From positions 5,394,001-5,458,000 of the forward strand of contig CM050655.1 of assembly GCA_027574665.1 (NCBI GenBank): a stretch of 64,000 nucleotides of DNA. Direction: 5' to 3'. The translations under genes and the position numbers were made by a program. Below, piece after piece: positions 1 to 12,200 of this stretch; the first letter of the stretch is position 1, and the number at the start of each line of letters is the position of its first letter. Source of the DNA: Rhynochetos jubatus. Taxonomy: Eukaryota > Chordata > Aves > Eurypygiformes > Rhynochetidae. A model generated the notes under the pieces. It was not told the origin of the DNA. It did no database searches and saw only the letters and a program-made list of their open reading frames with translations.

Positions 1-236
1 ACCGCGGTGGTTGGGAAAGAAACAAGAGTGCCAACGAAAGCATTCTGAGACTTAAGTTACTATTCAATTAAATGCTGAGTTCAAAGCGTTAACACCAAGA
101 CTTAGAGAGCAAGGGCTCTCCCCAGGCTTTTACAGCAATAAGCGTTTTCCTGTTTCCAAAAGTCAGCTACACAAAGCAGAAAAACTGAGAGTAAATATTC
201 TTATTTACTAGAATAAATATATTCTACTGATCTTAC

Positions 237-293
237 CATGTGCATCATCATTTGGATAGCCAGGTCAGAATATTCAGAGATATAGTTCTTGCA
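237..293 (-). CDS. PSAP: PSAP coding exon 7 (saposin B, leftmost exon seen)
   Basis: Nineteen codons, [19 protein letters not shown], with acceptor TTCCTGCAG and donor GTAAGATC. In other vertebrates a very short alternative exon follows here. None could be identified in bases 1-236. Confidence 0.93.
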
Positions 294-3200
294 CTGCAGG
301 AAGCGGGAGAAGAGAGTCTTGTAAACATCAAAGCGCTTAAGCTGTAGAGTTAATGTAGAATTTTCTAGCACATCTCAAGGTATTAATTTACCTGCTCTAC
401 GTAATAACTATTCTGGTGTCTTTCAGAGCTTGTCCCAAATGTGCGATGGCATTTGAGGTTACACAATCATTGCACACATAGCTGCTTATCTGATGAGTCC
501 TTCTCTTCCTCGCAGGGCAGAAGCCTCCCCCTCCTTGACAGGGCCACACTGCCCTGCCAGATCACTTTCACGAAAGAGACCTTTAAGGGCTAGCAGCAAT
601 CTTGAGTCATCTTCCTCCTCCCTAGTCCCATACAGACCACCCCACCCAACTTCTGACCAGAAAGTTTACGATTTCAGCATTGTCACATTGTGTAACATAT
701 CCCAGATTACATTGAAGGGATTAAGGCACTGAACAAACTATTTTATGTTTGCGTACAGGAACAGATTTTTAAACACACACACAAAAAAGACAGCTTACCA
801 TATCGGACATTCCAGGTCCCAAACGGTCACATTCCTCCTTGGCGTGAGCAACTAAAGACTTCACAAAAGAGGAGTTTGTCCTCACAGCTTCCTGAACATC
901 AGTAACCAGCTGAATGCAATCTTGGCATACAACCCCACTTCCCTGGGCAAAGAGGGAGAGGAAACTTAAGTTGAGGTATCTTCACATAACATGTTTTAGA
1001 AGCTTCCATTAATACCAAGTTTTAAAAGCTACTTTAAACTAGATGCAAACCTTAGTAAATATTCTCTAGTATACTCAAAAGCCTGAGCTCATATGAACAG
1101 ACAAGCTACTGCCAGTCTGTGCACCAGCCACTAGATGGAGATTAGGTACCTGTTTGGCACTGGAACAGAGATAACTGTTAAGATACTCAATCTCCAAATT
1201 ATCTTGGGTTTGTTACAGACCACAGGTTTCTAAATTTGCCACAGATCTTATCTGCTCCACCCACAGCAGCTTGTTCTCCGCCCATCCAATCTTTAACTCC
1301 CATATCTAGGCTTGCTGTCAAGACTCAGCTTCTACTCACAAGTTCATTGTCTCATCTACTCCCCTTTGTCAACTATTTGCTCTTTTCCAATCTAGTCTGT
1401 CACCTCTGGATTCAGAGAGTGCTTCCCCTGAAGGGCACAGCTAGCAGATTACTCAGAATGTGGGAGAATTCTTCTTTCTTTGAAGGCTGGTGCCAAACTT
1501 TCTCTCAGAAGAAACTGCTTCCAGTAAGACCTGCTTGACTACTACTGTCCTGGATGGGAACAGCCCAGCACAAGACTCGTCTTTATAGACTGTGGTTGTC
1601 CATCCCACAGGTTAAGGAAAAAAGGTAGTTGTCAGTATGCAGCAGCACAGAATTCACCAGGCCACCCCGGCGGAGCGCATCAGCTACGCCCAGTGCAATA
1701 ATCCCTTACCAAGGACCATCAGTAAGCTCTTACACAAAGGAGCACTGAAGCGACACACGCGCACATCTCCTGGACTAGCACTGCACCCCTACCTTAGGCT
1801 TCTGCTTGGGTTTGTCCTGAGGGTAAAGGAGAAGAGGCACGTTAGCCATGAACGGGGACGCCAGTTCAGAGAAGTCCAGCTCTGGTATCTTGTTGGTCTG
1901 GAGTTGTTTCTGAAGTTTCATGGTTGCGAGGTGCTTCTGAAGGGACTGGCACAGGGAGAGGGCACTACACACGACTTCAGGTTTATCCTAGGGGAGAAAA
2001 GACCCATAACAAAGCTCCAGACTGAAGGCACTTTTCTATGAAGTTCAGATTCAGCTGGAACATGACAGGAAGGGAAAATGTTTCACAGCAAGGAAGCAGG
2101 CTTCAAATTTACACCACTAATTACACCACCAGTGACCCATATGGGGTTACATGGACAATCTTACGTAGAAGAGAAATTCAGACATCAACAGGAGCACGAT
2201 TTTTAATTCCAACAATTGCAAGTTGTCATCTACTTACCAGCTCTTCCTTGATCATATCCATGATAACTGGTAGGTAGGAATCCACGATTTCTTTGCACTC
2301 TGAGACCAGGCCTTGGTCAGGAAGAAACTCGCATGTCTTCTCCAAGTAAGAGCGGATCTCATCCTATAAAACATGAGGTGAGTTATAGACTACATACACA
2401 CACACCCCCCCAAATGCTCTTTCCATTCCCAAAATGCACGGACACAGAACCTAAAAATAACAAGCCCTTGGACCCCGGTTGGTCCAAGCAGATGGCAAGC
2501 AAAACTAGAGTGAGATTTTACCCTACAGGTTTGTTTTCCCCAGTCCCGGACCGTCAATGACACCCTGCCAAAGTGGAAACATGAAATACTGCTTGCAAGG
2601 GCCTGCACAACAGTCTTGCCAGCATAGAACGCTTAAAATTTAAGAGCAGGCGAAATTATGAACTAGAGGGACAGTGATTTGTTTACAGGAAGTACTCCCA
2701 GGTTCACAAAAGGGAAGAAATGCCTGCAACTAAAATAAAGTCCACTTGGTGTAATCACCCACTTCCAGAGAGAGCAGTATCCCACCTTTTAAGATCAATG
2801 GTCCACCAGCACAAGAACAAGCATCCAGTCAGCCAGGGTTGTGTTAAGAGCATGTGAGGCTCTAGAATTGCTAATCTCTAAACCAGAAGAGGCTGTTTAA
2901 AAGCCTTTTCCCATGTGGCCCCTTTCAACATCTGCCACTTAGGTTGGGAAAACATCACACAGACTACTCTTCCACCCCCTCACCTTGCGATCTTCAGACA
3001 ATGAAATCAAACAGTGCCTTGGGCAAGGGGAAGGGGGGGCTCTGCTTACCTCAGTGCCATTATCCTTCAGAACTTTGCCAGCCACTGTCACAAGCTCCTT
3101 ACACAAGTCACACGGGATACTGTTCTGGAGAGAGAAGTAAAGAGTGACTCTGAGGCAGAATTACCTTTAAATGTGGTTGTGAATAACAATGCAAAGGATG

Positions 3201-6200
3201 AGCATTGTATTTGGAATTGAAGTTAAGGAAAAAATAGTGGCTGAAACGGGGGTGGGAAGAGGTGGTTTTTTAATAGAGTGAGGCTATTCCAAGCACATCC
3301 AGCTCCAGTTTCTCCAGTAAATCAACACAGTAAGAAGCTGGCATGCTACCACTTGCTCCTTTCACCTAGTCCCACCTCCTGTGAAGTCTAAAGTATATTG
3401 CCCTGAGGAGCCTTCCCTTGAACCTCTGCTACCTTACTCTTTGAAGAGTTCACATGTACTAGTAATATAAGAACTTTCCAGACAGTTTCATGATTTAGCA
3501 CATGCTGCATCTTCTGTGGAACATTAACTTAGGAGAAAGACCTACAGAAGCACCTTTTTCTTTGTTTTAATAAGCCCAACAGGTTGGCATGGCTCAAGTT
3601 AAGAAAAGGCTCTCTGAATTAGGAGCCGCTTTAATAAAGAGGAATGAGCCTGAAATCCACTAGTTCCACTCCACACACTGCTCGGGGATTGTGCAACTGG
3701 TCACAGGAAAAGTCAGCAGACAAGTTGTGCAAGTGGAAAGCAACCTTTATCTAGCACCCAAATCAAGGTTTAGTAACCAAGGCATCCTCAGACGCAGCAC
3801 TTAACTCTGAGACTTGAGAACTCTTCATCAGCACGTGGAAACCAGCTACCCAAACAAGAAGAATCTCCGTAGTCGACACTTACCACAGTGAGCTTGTTCC
3901 AGACGTTCTGCTGGCAGTGTTTCACCGCTCCACACTGCGACGCTGTCCGAACACTCTGACACCATACCTCTGGACCCTTCACGCAGTCCTTCTGCCACAA
4001 AACGGGGCTTGCCACAGCTGCCGAAGAAAGAACCCATCTTTCAGTTGCACGTTTAAAGGATTTCCACTCCGAAACACGCAGGTTCACGCTGCAGGGTATA
4101 ACCACAGCCTGTCCGGCAGGCCACTTAGCTTTACTAACATGTTTTAAGCACATTTCAATCCAGCAATTTCTGACCTGAAACATGAGTCCCAAATACAGAT
4201 TACACAGCCAAGGAACTCAGGAAAGAACCCAACAGTTGAACTTCCCTGGGGAGTCTCAGTAGCTCAGCAGCCCACTCCCCCATCAAAAACCAAACCACAT
4301 CTACGCTTCAGACAGCCAACTCCCAAAGCTACATCACTGCTGCTCTCCTGTCCTTGTCTCCTTCACCACTTCAATGATGAACCAGCAGTCACATGCAGTT
4401 TGTAATTGCTGTCTGCACTCCTTCTCCCAGGTGAACCACCCTTTTCTCACAGAGCAGCTGGGAGAGATAGGAAACTAATCCTATTAGAAGCCACACCACC
4501 ACACACATTCCATGGAGGACTCAAGAACCAGGTGCAAACCAGAACACCGAACAGAAAGTTGTGAGAAAGTCAAAGCAAAAGAGGGACAGAAAACAGCTCG
4601 AGACATGTTCTATCAGATAGTTTTAAAACTCATTTCCTCTCGGTTAGTCCTTCAACTGCGTGGAGAAAAATACATGGCGGGGGGGGAAGAGAGAGTACAA
4701 GTCCTTGTGTGGCCATAATCTCCCACCCTGCATGGAATTGTCTCGCAAGCTATGAAGTTCCGAAGTAAAATACAGAACACGGTTTCCCAACAGCCTTCCT
4801 AGAGAAGTACACATGATCTGCACTATCAGTAAGTAACAGGACACGTTAATCTACCACACCTTTTAAGCTGAGTTTCCAAGCATCATATTTTTTGTGCTGT
4901 CTGAAACGGACACCTAACACCTCCCAGTTTTCTAAAACCATCTTGCTCAGTTGCTTCAGCAGTCAATCTCCTACACTGCACTAACCTACGAAGAAACAAG
5001 TCCTAAAATTCTACAGCAAACTAGCTCCAAGGAAATCTGCCATGGTCTAAGCCTACAAGGCACTGCTGTCACAGTTTCAGAAAAAAACCCTCTGCCCACT
5101 CAAACCTATTAGCTGTGTAAGCGTTGTTTCGGAGCCATTACCTCCACATCAATGCTGTTTACACACCACAAAATGCTGTAAAATTACATTGTTCAATTCC
5201 TACCAAGCTTCTAGTGAGGTTATGACAGATGAAGAGTCGCTTTTCCATTTCTCACATCTTAGTTCTAAGCAATTAGAGCATCAACCTAACAGCTGAATTA
5301 CCAGGGCATCTACCAGGTACACAGCCACTACACATCAAACCAAGCCAGATAATCGCTGCTTTAGAGGCAGCATTCTGCAGCCTTCTCAGCTGCTGAGTTA
5401 TACAGCCTGTTTACACTGGGTTTCACAGAGGAATGACCCATTTATTTTAAGAAACATGTGCTTTGCATGCCTAATCTTCTATACAAGAGCATGAAGCCTG
5501 CCACCCCCTCCCAGCAAAAAGCCTGGATCACACACAATTCTTCAGCATGACAGCACACTGGAACTTTTTTTAAGAGTGTGGGAATAAGACTTCAAAGCTT
5601 CTACTAATGTACGGTTAGCAAAATATTTACAGATGGCCTATTTTAAATTACTGCATTATTGATCTAGAAGCACTAAGAATAGTTAAGATTCAAAGTCAGG
5701 CTGGTCAGCCAAAGAGCTGTCAGCTCTGGCAGGATGACAATAACCAAGTACACACTCTGTTGAAGGAAAAAGGTTATTCTTCCCCTTCAGACACTGGTAT
5801 GGAACAATGGGAGGCAGGTCCTGCAAGGCAGAGTCAAGCTCTGGCTAAAGTCAAGCAAGACCTTGGCTTTAAACAGTGGAATTAAGGGCTTTCAACTATA
5901 GTATAGCTTTTAACCCATGCCTTTAGTTCTGTAAATCAAAAGAAAATTACTCCCCCTCCCCAGTTTGAAACATCCTACAAAACTACAATAGTTATGCCAA
6001 GCAGTTTCTCAAATTCTTGATCTCTGAGGCCATTGAAAACCCAAACTGAGAAATTCATGCCGTAACTTGCACTGGTTTGATGTAGCTCTTAATGAACTCA
6101 CAGCTTTTGTTTGGCTTATTACTGCAAGACCCTGTCACTGTATGACTTTTCAGACCCATACACAGCTTCAGCAGAATGTCCAACAGCCAGTCTTGTTCCT

Positions 6201-9200
6201 TCTGCCTTGTAGCCTCTGACCTGGCCATTAAGAGTGCAGGACAAAATAAATACCGTGAGTCAGATTTATGCTTATCTACCAGCTTTTTTGGCTGTGAGCC
6301 TTTACAAATGCCCTGCTGTGCGGTTTCTGTATGGAACAGATGCTCAGAGTCAGTCACTAATGCCCTGACCTGCCAGGACACATCAAGAGGTATCGGCAGG
6401 GCACCAGGGCCTCGTCAGGTTATGACACCGGGGCATAGAAGCAAACCAAAGCACAAGGCCATAGCCCATGACCTTCTGAGGTGAGCACAGAGCAGGTTGC
6501 AGATGATTCTGTTCAGAAGGGAAAAAAAAAGTCTTAAAATTCAAAGTATGTTAACTACTTGATGCCTCAGACTGCACTGCTTCCCTGCATCACGTCTCAC
6601 CGGTTTGGAGGAAGAAAAGAGTAATTTCTCAGGCATACGTGGTGTTCAGATTCTGCTCAAAGCACTGCCCTGGGGCACACAGTCACTTCACAGTCTCAGA
6701 AGAGCCCGAGACCAGCAGGGACAGTGAAAAATGAGAAGCGAACTGTTAGTAAGCCAGTGAACACTGAAAACTAGTTTTAGATGCAAGTAAGCACCTTCCT
6801 ACCAGTACCATTTAAAGTCCTCACTCCTGCACAACATCAGAGCAAGATGAAATGCCAACACACCTTCCTACTTTTTCCCCATCAAAAAAGCCAACAGATT
6901 CAGGCAACCTGAATCAGCTATGCCATGAGGCTGAGCCCTTATCTACAGAAAACAGAGGAACAGCAGTGTCCTTTCAATTATGAAGGACACCAGGGAAGTT
7001 CTTTCCTCCTGAGGAGACAACCCTACATTTTATGCTTTCAGTATAGATCTTTCTGGTCTAACAGTGACTAGGCAAATTTGTTAGCGCTACACATCGCCGG
7101 CACGTTTCAGAGAACAGCTACAGAGCATAGACAACGCGCACTAAGCACAGCTTCTTCTCTTCCATCCTCCACGGCGACTATAAACATAGTTAAGCTCGGG
7201 CTAGTTTATTCTGTATTATGTTGAAATAATTTTTATTACATAATTTGATGTTTAATATGAAAGGATGTGCCTTCATTGCAACTGTAGGCACCCTCGTCTT
7301 CTGAATGTCCTGGGGAAAAACAAAGAAACTAAACCAAAAAGCCGCATTAATTCACATCTTGCAGATTCAGAAAATAGCCTGAAATTTTTAACTACTTTTT
7401 CCTTCAGCTTGTACTCCTATTTAATTATGAAACAACATTTTTCCTCATATAGTAGCTTACATTACACCGAAAGCAAATACGCCCATGAAGCGTGTTAAGA
7501 CCTTGTGTCATTTCACAACGGAATGGACAGTTTTGACTCTTTAACAGTTATCTTACCTGTTCCCTCAAAACAGCCTCTGGTGCAAGAGGAGCGACACCTT
7601 AACGTGGTATTTCACAACCCCAGCACCGCAGCGAGCCAAGAGAAAACAAAGCACCGTGGGTTACCTCCCACAACTCTTAATGCTGGCTGGATAAACCCAA
7701 TGGGATTACCTTCTTAGCGCGCTCTGGCATCCCTTTACTTTATACATTGTTCTCCATCTAAGGTCATCCATTTTTAAATAGATTCCTCCTTTCTCTGTAG
7801 GTCAGCTCTCAACAGTCATGCGTCATGCCCACCCACTCCACTTTCTGCAAGCCACTCTTTTTAGAGCACTGAACAAGTTTATCTCTAAGGGTTAGGGTGT
7901 TCCTTCGCTCGCCCTCTTCCCTGGTTCATTCCTTCCTTCTCAAACTGCTTCAGACATGCAGCTTCTTCTGTTCTAGAAGGAACGGTCTTTGCTCTACCCA
8001 GCTTCTCCTAAATTAAGCAGTGAAAGAAAATGGAGCAGGAAGGAAAAAGGCGGGTAGGAAGGCAATCCATGTACAAAGGGTACATCTTTCAGATGTGAAA
8101 GAATTCAGCTTTGGGGCTCCTAGCCAAGCTCACAGGCACCCCAGGATCCCTGCGTACACTTGCAGCTTCTCAAAACAAACCCAAAGAAAATAAAAATGAG
8201 AAGAGTCATGCCCACTCTGACCTCTCCGATGCTCATGTCTGACAGACGAGAGAAATCACAAGCGCTGCCTCAGAAACACAGCCTGAAACCAACATAATCA
8301 AAATACTCCGCAAGCCAACAGGTAACAGCAGAAAAGGAAAGAGAAACCTCTTCTTTGAGGCCCAGGTCAGCAACAAAACACTGCCAGAACAGCAGTACTG
8401 CAGTCCTGACCAGTGACAGCTACTGCGTGTCACATGGGCCCTGCCAAGGAATTCACCCAAACTCCAGTTTAAGGGCTGTGAAGAAAGGGAAACCCACAAC
8501 TCACTCCCATGGTGGTACTGTCCTACTTAACCATGTGCTGCTCCCAGGCACTTCTTCAAAGCAGCAAGTGCCAGCTGTCATCTCCTTCCTCAACACTACG
8601 CATCTGGAATGGAAATGCTAACATGGAGTCAGAAGTTAGTGAGGCAGACAACTCCTCTTGGCAATACCACCTTTTCTACTTGGAACACTTACAGAGCCAC
8701 ACATAGTTCAGTTCTTCACTCCTCTCCAGTAAACAGGAATCCAGAAGGAATCTTATAATGGCTGGATTACCATTCTGTAAGGACAGCTACTGGAAAATTG
8801 GTAGGTAATTACCCTTCCGACGAACAACCCTCCCTTCCCTCAAGCATGTGTTATTCTTCTTCCAGGGAGAGCCAGCCTGAATTTCTTCCTGAGATCCCCT
8901 CCAAAGCTGTACTGAACCTACTAATGAGACTTTCGTGATCGTGCTTAAAAGTTAACACCTTATATAAGCATCTATGAAGAGGGAGTCTATAAGGGCAGAC
9001 CAGACTCCCTGAAGAGCCAGACGATAACCCAGAAAACTATCATCCAGAAGACAACAAAATTCAGCGTGAAGACTCAAGCTCCTTCCCAACCAAACTGCTA
9101 GGCAAATCTCAGCATGAGCAGCATCTGTACAGACAAATTAACGCACAGTTGGCAAGAAAAGGCAAGAGCTGAGCCACCATTTGCTTTAATGGGTTCAACT

Positions 9201-12200
9201 CAAATGTGGAAAGTAACATGGGGTGCTGCAAACTCTTACGTTGTTAGGACAGTCTAATTTGTTCCAAGTAAATTCCCATATTCATCAGGAAGGATGCTCT
9301 TTCCCAGGCTGTCCCACTCGGCAACGGTAAAAAAAGACCATCTCCCAGAAACACCCAAGTGACTGCATCAGTCTCTGCCATCCTGTGCTCAGTTACAGAC
9401 TTTCCCATTTCTTCTGAGAACTGAAAAGCAAAGTCTGCTTAAGTTAAAGAAGTCAAGAGGCATCAACTTCTCTTTGTCAAATCCTGCAGAATGTCAACAA
9501 GTCAAGGGGTGACCTCAATGTGAAGTTGTCTGAAGGGCTGTATTCCAACAGCCTCTCTGGTCAGCTAGCAAGCTTAAGTAACATTTTAAAAGTTGTACGC
9601 TAGCAACTCGTGCCAAAGGTCTACCATGCCTCTGGACCAACGAGGCGGTAAAACGACCACAGCATTTGAGAGATTACAGGCAATATGCGGAAAAAATAGA
9701 TGAAATATAGCTAGCTGTCATCGGTATATCAGATGCTGGTTAGAAATCAGCATCCTCCTGTCCAGTATCTACTGATCAGTATCAAGCTTGAAACATTTGT
9801 AACTAGCACAATTCATAAGAAATGAGTTTGGAGTTAACATCATGATTGGGCTCTTCCTCAAAGCGCAGAACACAGTCTCCTTTTGGTACGCTACCTCTGC
9901 TCCAAAACACCGTTCTGCCTCCGCTGCTCCCTTGCTTCCCTCACCAGAAGACAAGCATGGCAATAGCAGCAGTTTGTGTACGTACAAGCAATCACAATAA
10001 AGGCAGCAGAGAACAGGATGACCCAAGATGGTAAAATCAGCTCTGTGTCCCAGTAAATTGCCCCAGTTACTATAAAGGATGCAAGAAAATCATTTCCACG
10101 TTGATCAGAGATTGCTACTAGGTTGCCAAGCAAGCCCTGACTTCTAGATTGTGTCATAGGAGAATCTCCAGCAGAAGAGAGCAGTGGATGTTCAAGGGCA
10201 CCTTGGAAGACCTCAGGAGTAAACAGTCCCGCACAGCACATTAAGATATTCCCAAAAAATTACAAGAAGCATCTTTCCCTGCAGTACATCCCTGTAGAAG
10301 TCATAGAATCATAGGATAAATGAATAGAACGAAAGAGGAGCAACGCTCTTTTTCACACTGCTGTCAGAGAAGTGCTTTAATGGACATGGAAGACAGCTCA
10401 ACAGGACACTCCCTTAGGGAAAGGGAAGGCATCAGACCCCCACTGCTCAGCACAAAGTACACTAGAGGGATGAAAACAGATATTTTAAAGGGCAGCTTCA
10501 GGGAGGATAACAGTTAGATACGGGAGAACCTGGAAAAGGCAAGCTGTGGCACACAAGAATAACCTATCCAGAAGTACAGCGATGAAGCAGTTGACAACAG
10601 AAGACAGCATTAAGCCCTAATCTGTACATACTAGTAGCTTGCATCCCAATGTGAACAAGGATTTTAAATTGCTGTGTTTGGGAAAAACAAGCCTTGGAAT
10701 CTCACTGCAGGATTCACTTACTCAGCATCTCCAAGAAAACCCCGCTATATGCAGGCTATTACAGAAGTAGAGGGCAAAGTCTAAGAACTAGTCAGAGTAA
10801 ACAGCATAAATGTGAGACTCTGCACTCCAAGAGAAAGAAAAATACCAATATCTGAAATTAAACACTGCTCAGTGACCAAATACACAAACATTACCTCAAA
10901 ATATACACACACACTTCACAGAGCTCAGAAGCACCCCTTTTAACTTGCAATAGGGACTGCGATATCTTAACAGCAGCTAATTAATTGCGTCCAAAAATTG
11001 CTACATAAAGAAAATAAACCAAGAAATGGACTGAGTAAACCTATAAAGAAAAACACACATTTTTGTCAATGCAGTTCAAAGGCATTGTCACAAACCTCCT
11101 TTGCAGGACCAGATGCACATGAGGCACCAAAACAAAACCCCACTGGCAGCCAGCAGTAACCAGCCCTGCTTCCCCACAAAACAAGGATCTTCCTGCATGT
11201 CATACCAGAAAACCCTCCCTGCAGCAGCACAGCCCAACCTCCCAGAGTCGCACTGCCAGCACCATCACCTGACAGAGACACCTTCAGCTTTGCTGACAAA
11301 GCTCCCACTCATTTCCCCCCTCCACCCCCCCCCCCCCCCCCATCACCTGGGTTTTCAGAGGTTCCCCGAACTGCTTCCCTGCAGTATGCCAAACAGCACA
11401 AACTGAGATCGTAAATCTCAGAGCGCCTGGGACTCAGCGAGCTCTGCGGATGCAATCATGCATTTCACCAACCCAGCGCAACCGTGACCGGGCAGAACAG
11501 CTTGCACAGCTCCTCCAGACACAACCAAGAACAACTCTTTCTATTTATACCTCTTCTGCAAACAAGGAGGAGATTGTGCAAGGGCAGGTTTATACAAGCC
11601 ACGTGACTGTTGCACTATCGAAGCACTGCTTGGTTATGTCACAGTCATACCCACAGCACTCCCTGTTATTCCTTCAAGAAAACGGGGATATATTCTTGGG
11701 AAAGAAGACACCTTTCACTGTTTGCTTAATTTCATCTACAGTACCGGGCTGCACCAGCCCAGCTTTTTGTTAGAAACCACATTCCCAACTAGAACAAGCC
11801 TGCAAACCACAGCTCAAAAGAAACTGGCTTGTTTTAACTGCACGCCCAGCCTTCCTCCTTTTCTGGTCTCAAAGACAAGCAATAATCAAAGTGCTTATCA
11901 GCAGTACGGAGATCCCAAGTCCTGCACACCCTGCTTTAATTCCCTCATGTCTCCCTTAAAGGGAAGATGCACAGCAGCACTGTAAGTAGGTCAACCAAAA
12001 CCCCTCGTGGCCTACCAGCCATGCTGTAAGCCAGCCAAGTCACTCCATTAGGATTCACCAAGGGTGGCTAGATATGCATACAGCTAATTAGTCAGCTTAG
12101 TAGACAAAAACGGTGTTTCAGGTGGTCACAGCCAAGTCTTCGGAGAAATCTGCACGATACTGTCATAGGCGAGTCAATCAGTATTCATAACAGAACCTTG

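Larger units (their letters stand above)
1..3883 (-). other. PSAP introns 2-7 (between and beyond the small exons)
   Basis: Bases 1-236, 294-798, 943-1792, 1988-2237, 2364-3049 and 3125-3883 are intronic. They are moderately AT-rich with no recognisable repeats, RNA genes or other exons. Short open frames here have no similarity that I recognise. Confidence 0.8.

Noticed and set aside
3788..4192. PSAP exon 2 extended through its flanking intron frames
   Set aside because: The frame runs past a good donor at 3883 and past the acceptor at 4018. The extra residues do not match prosaposin.
7880..7896. TAAGGGTTAGGGTG, telomere-like
   Set aside because: Too short for an interstitial telomeric repeat; probably chance.
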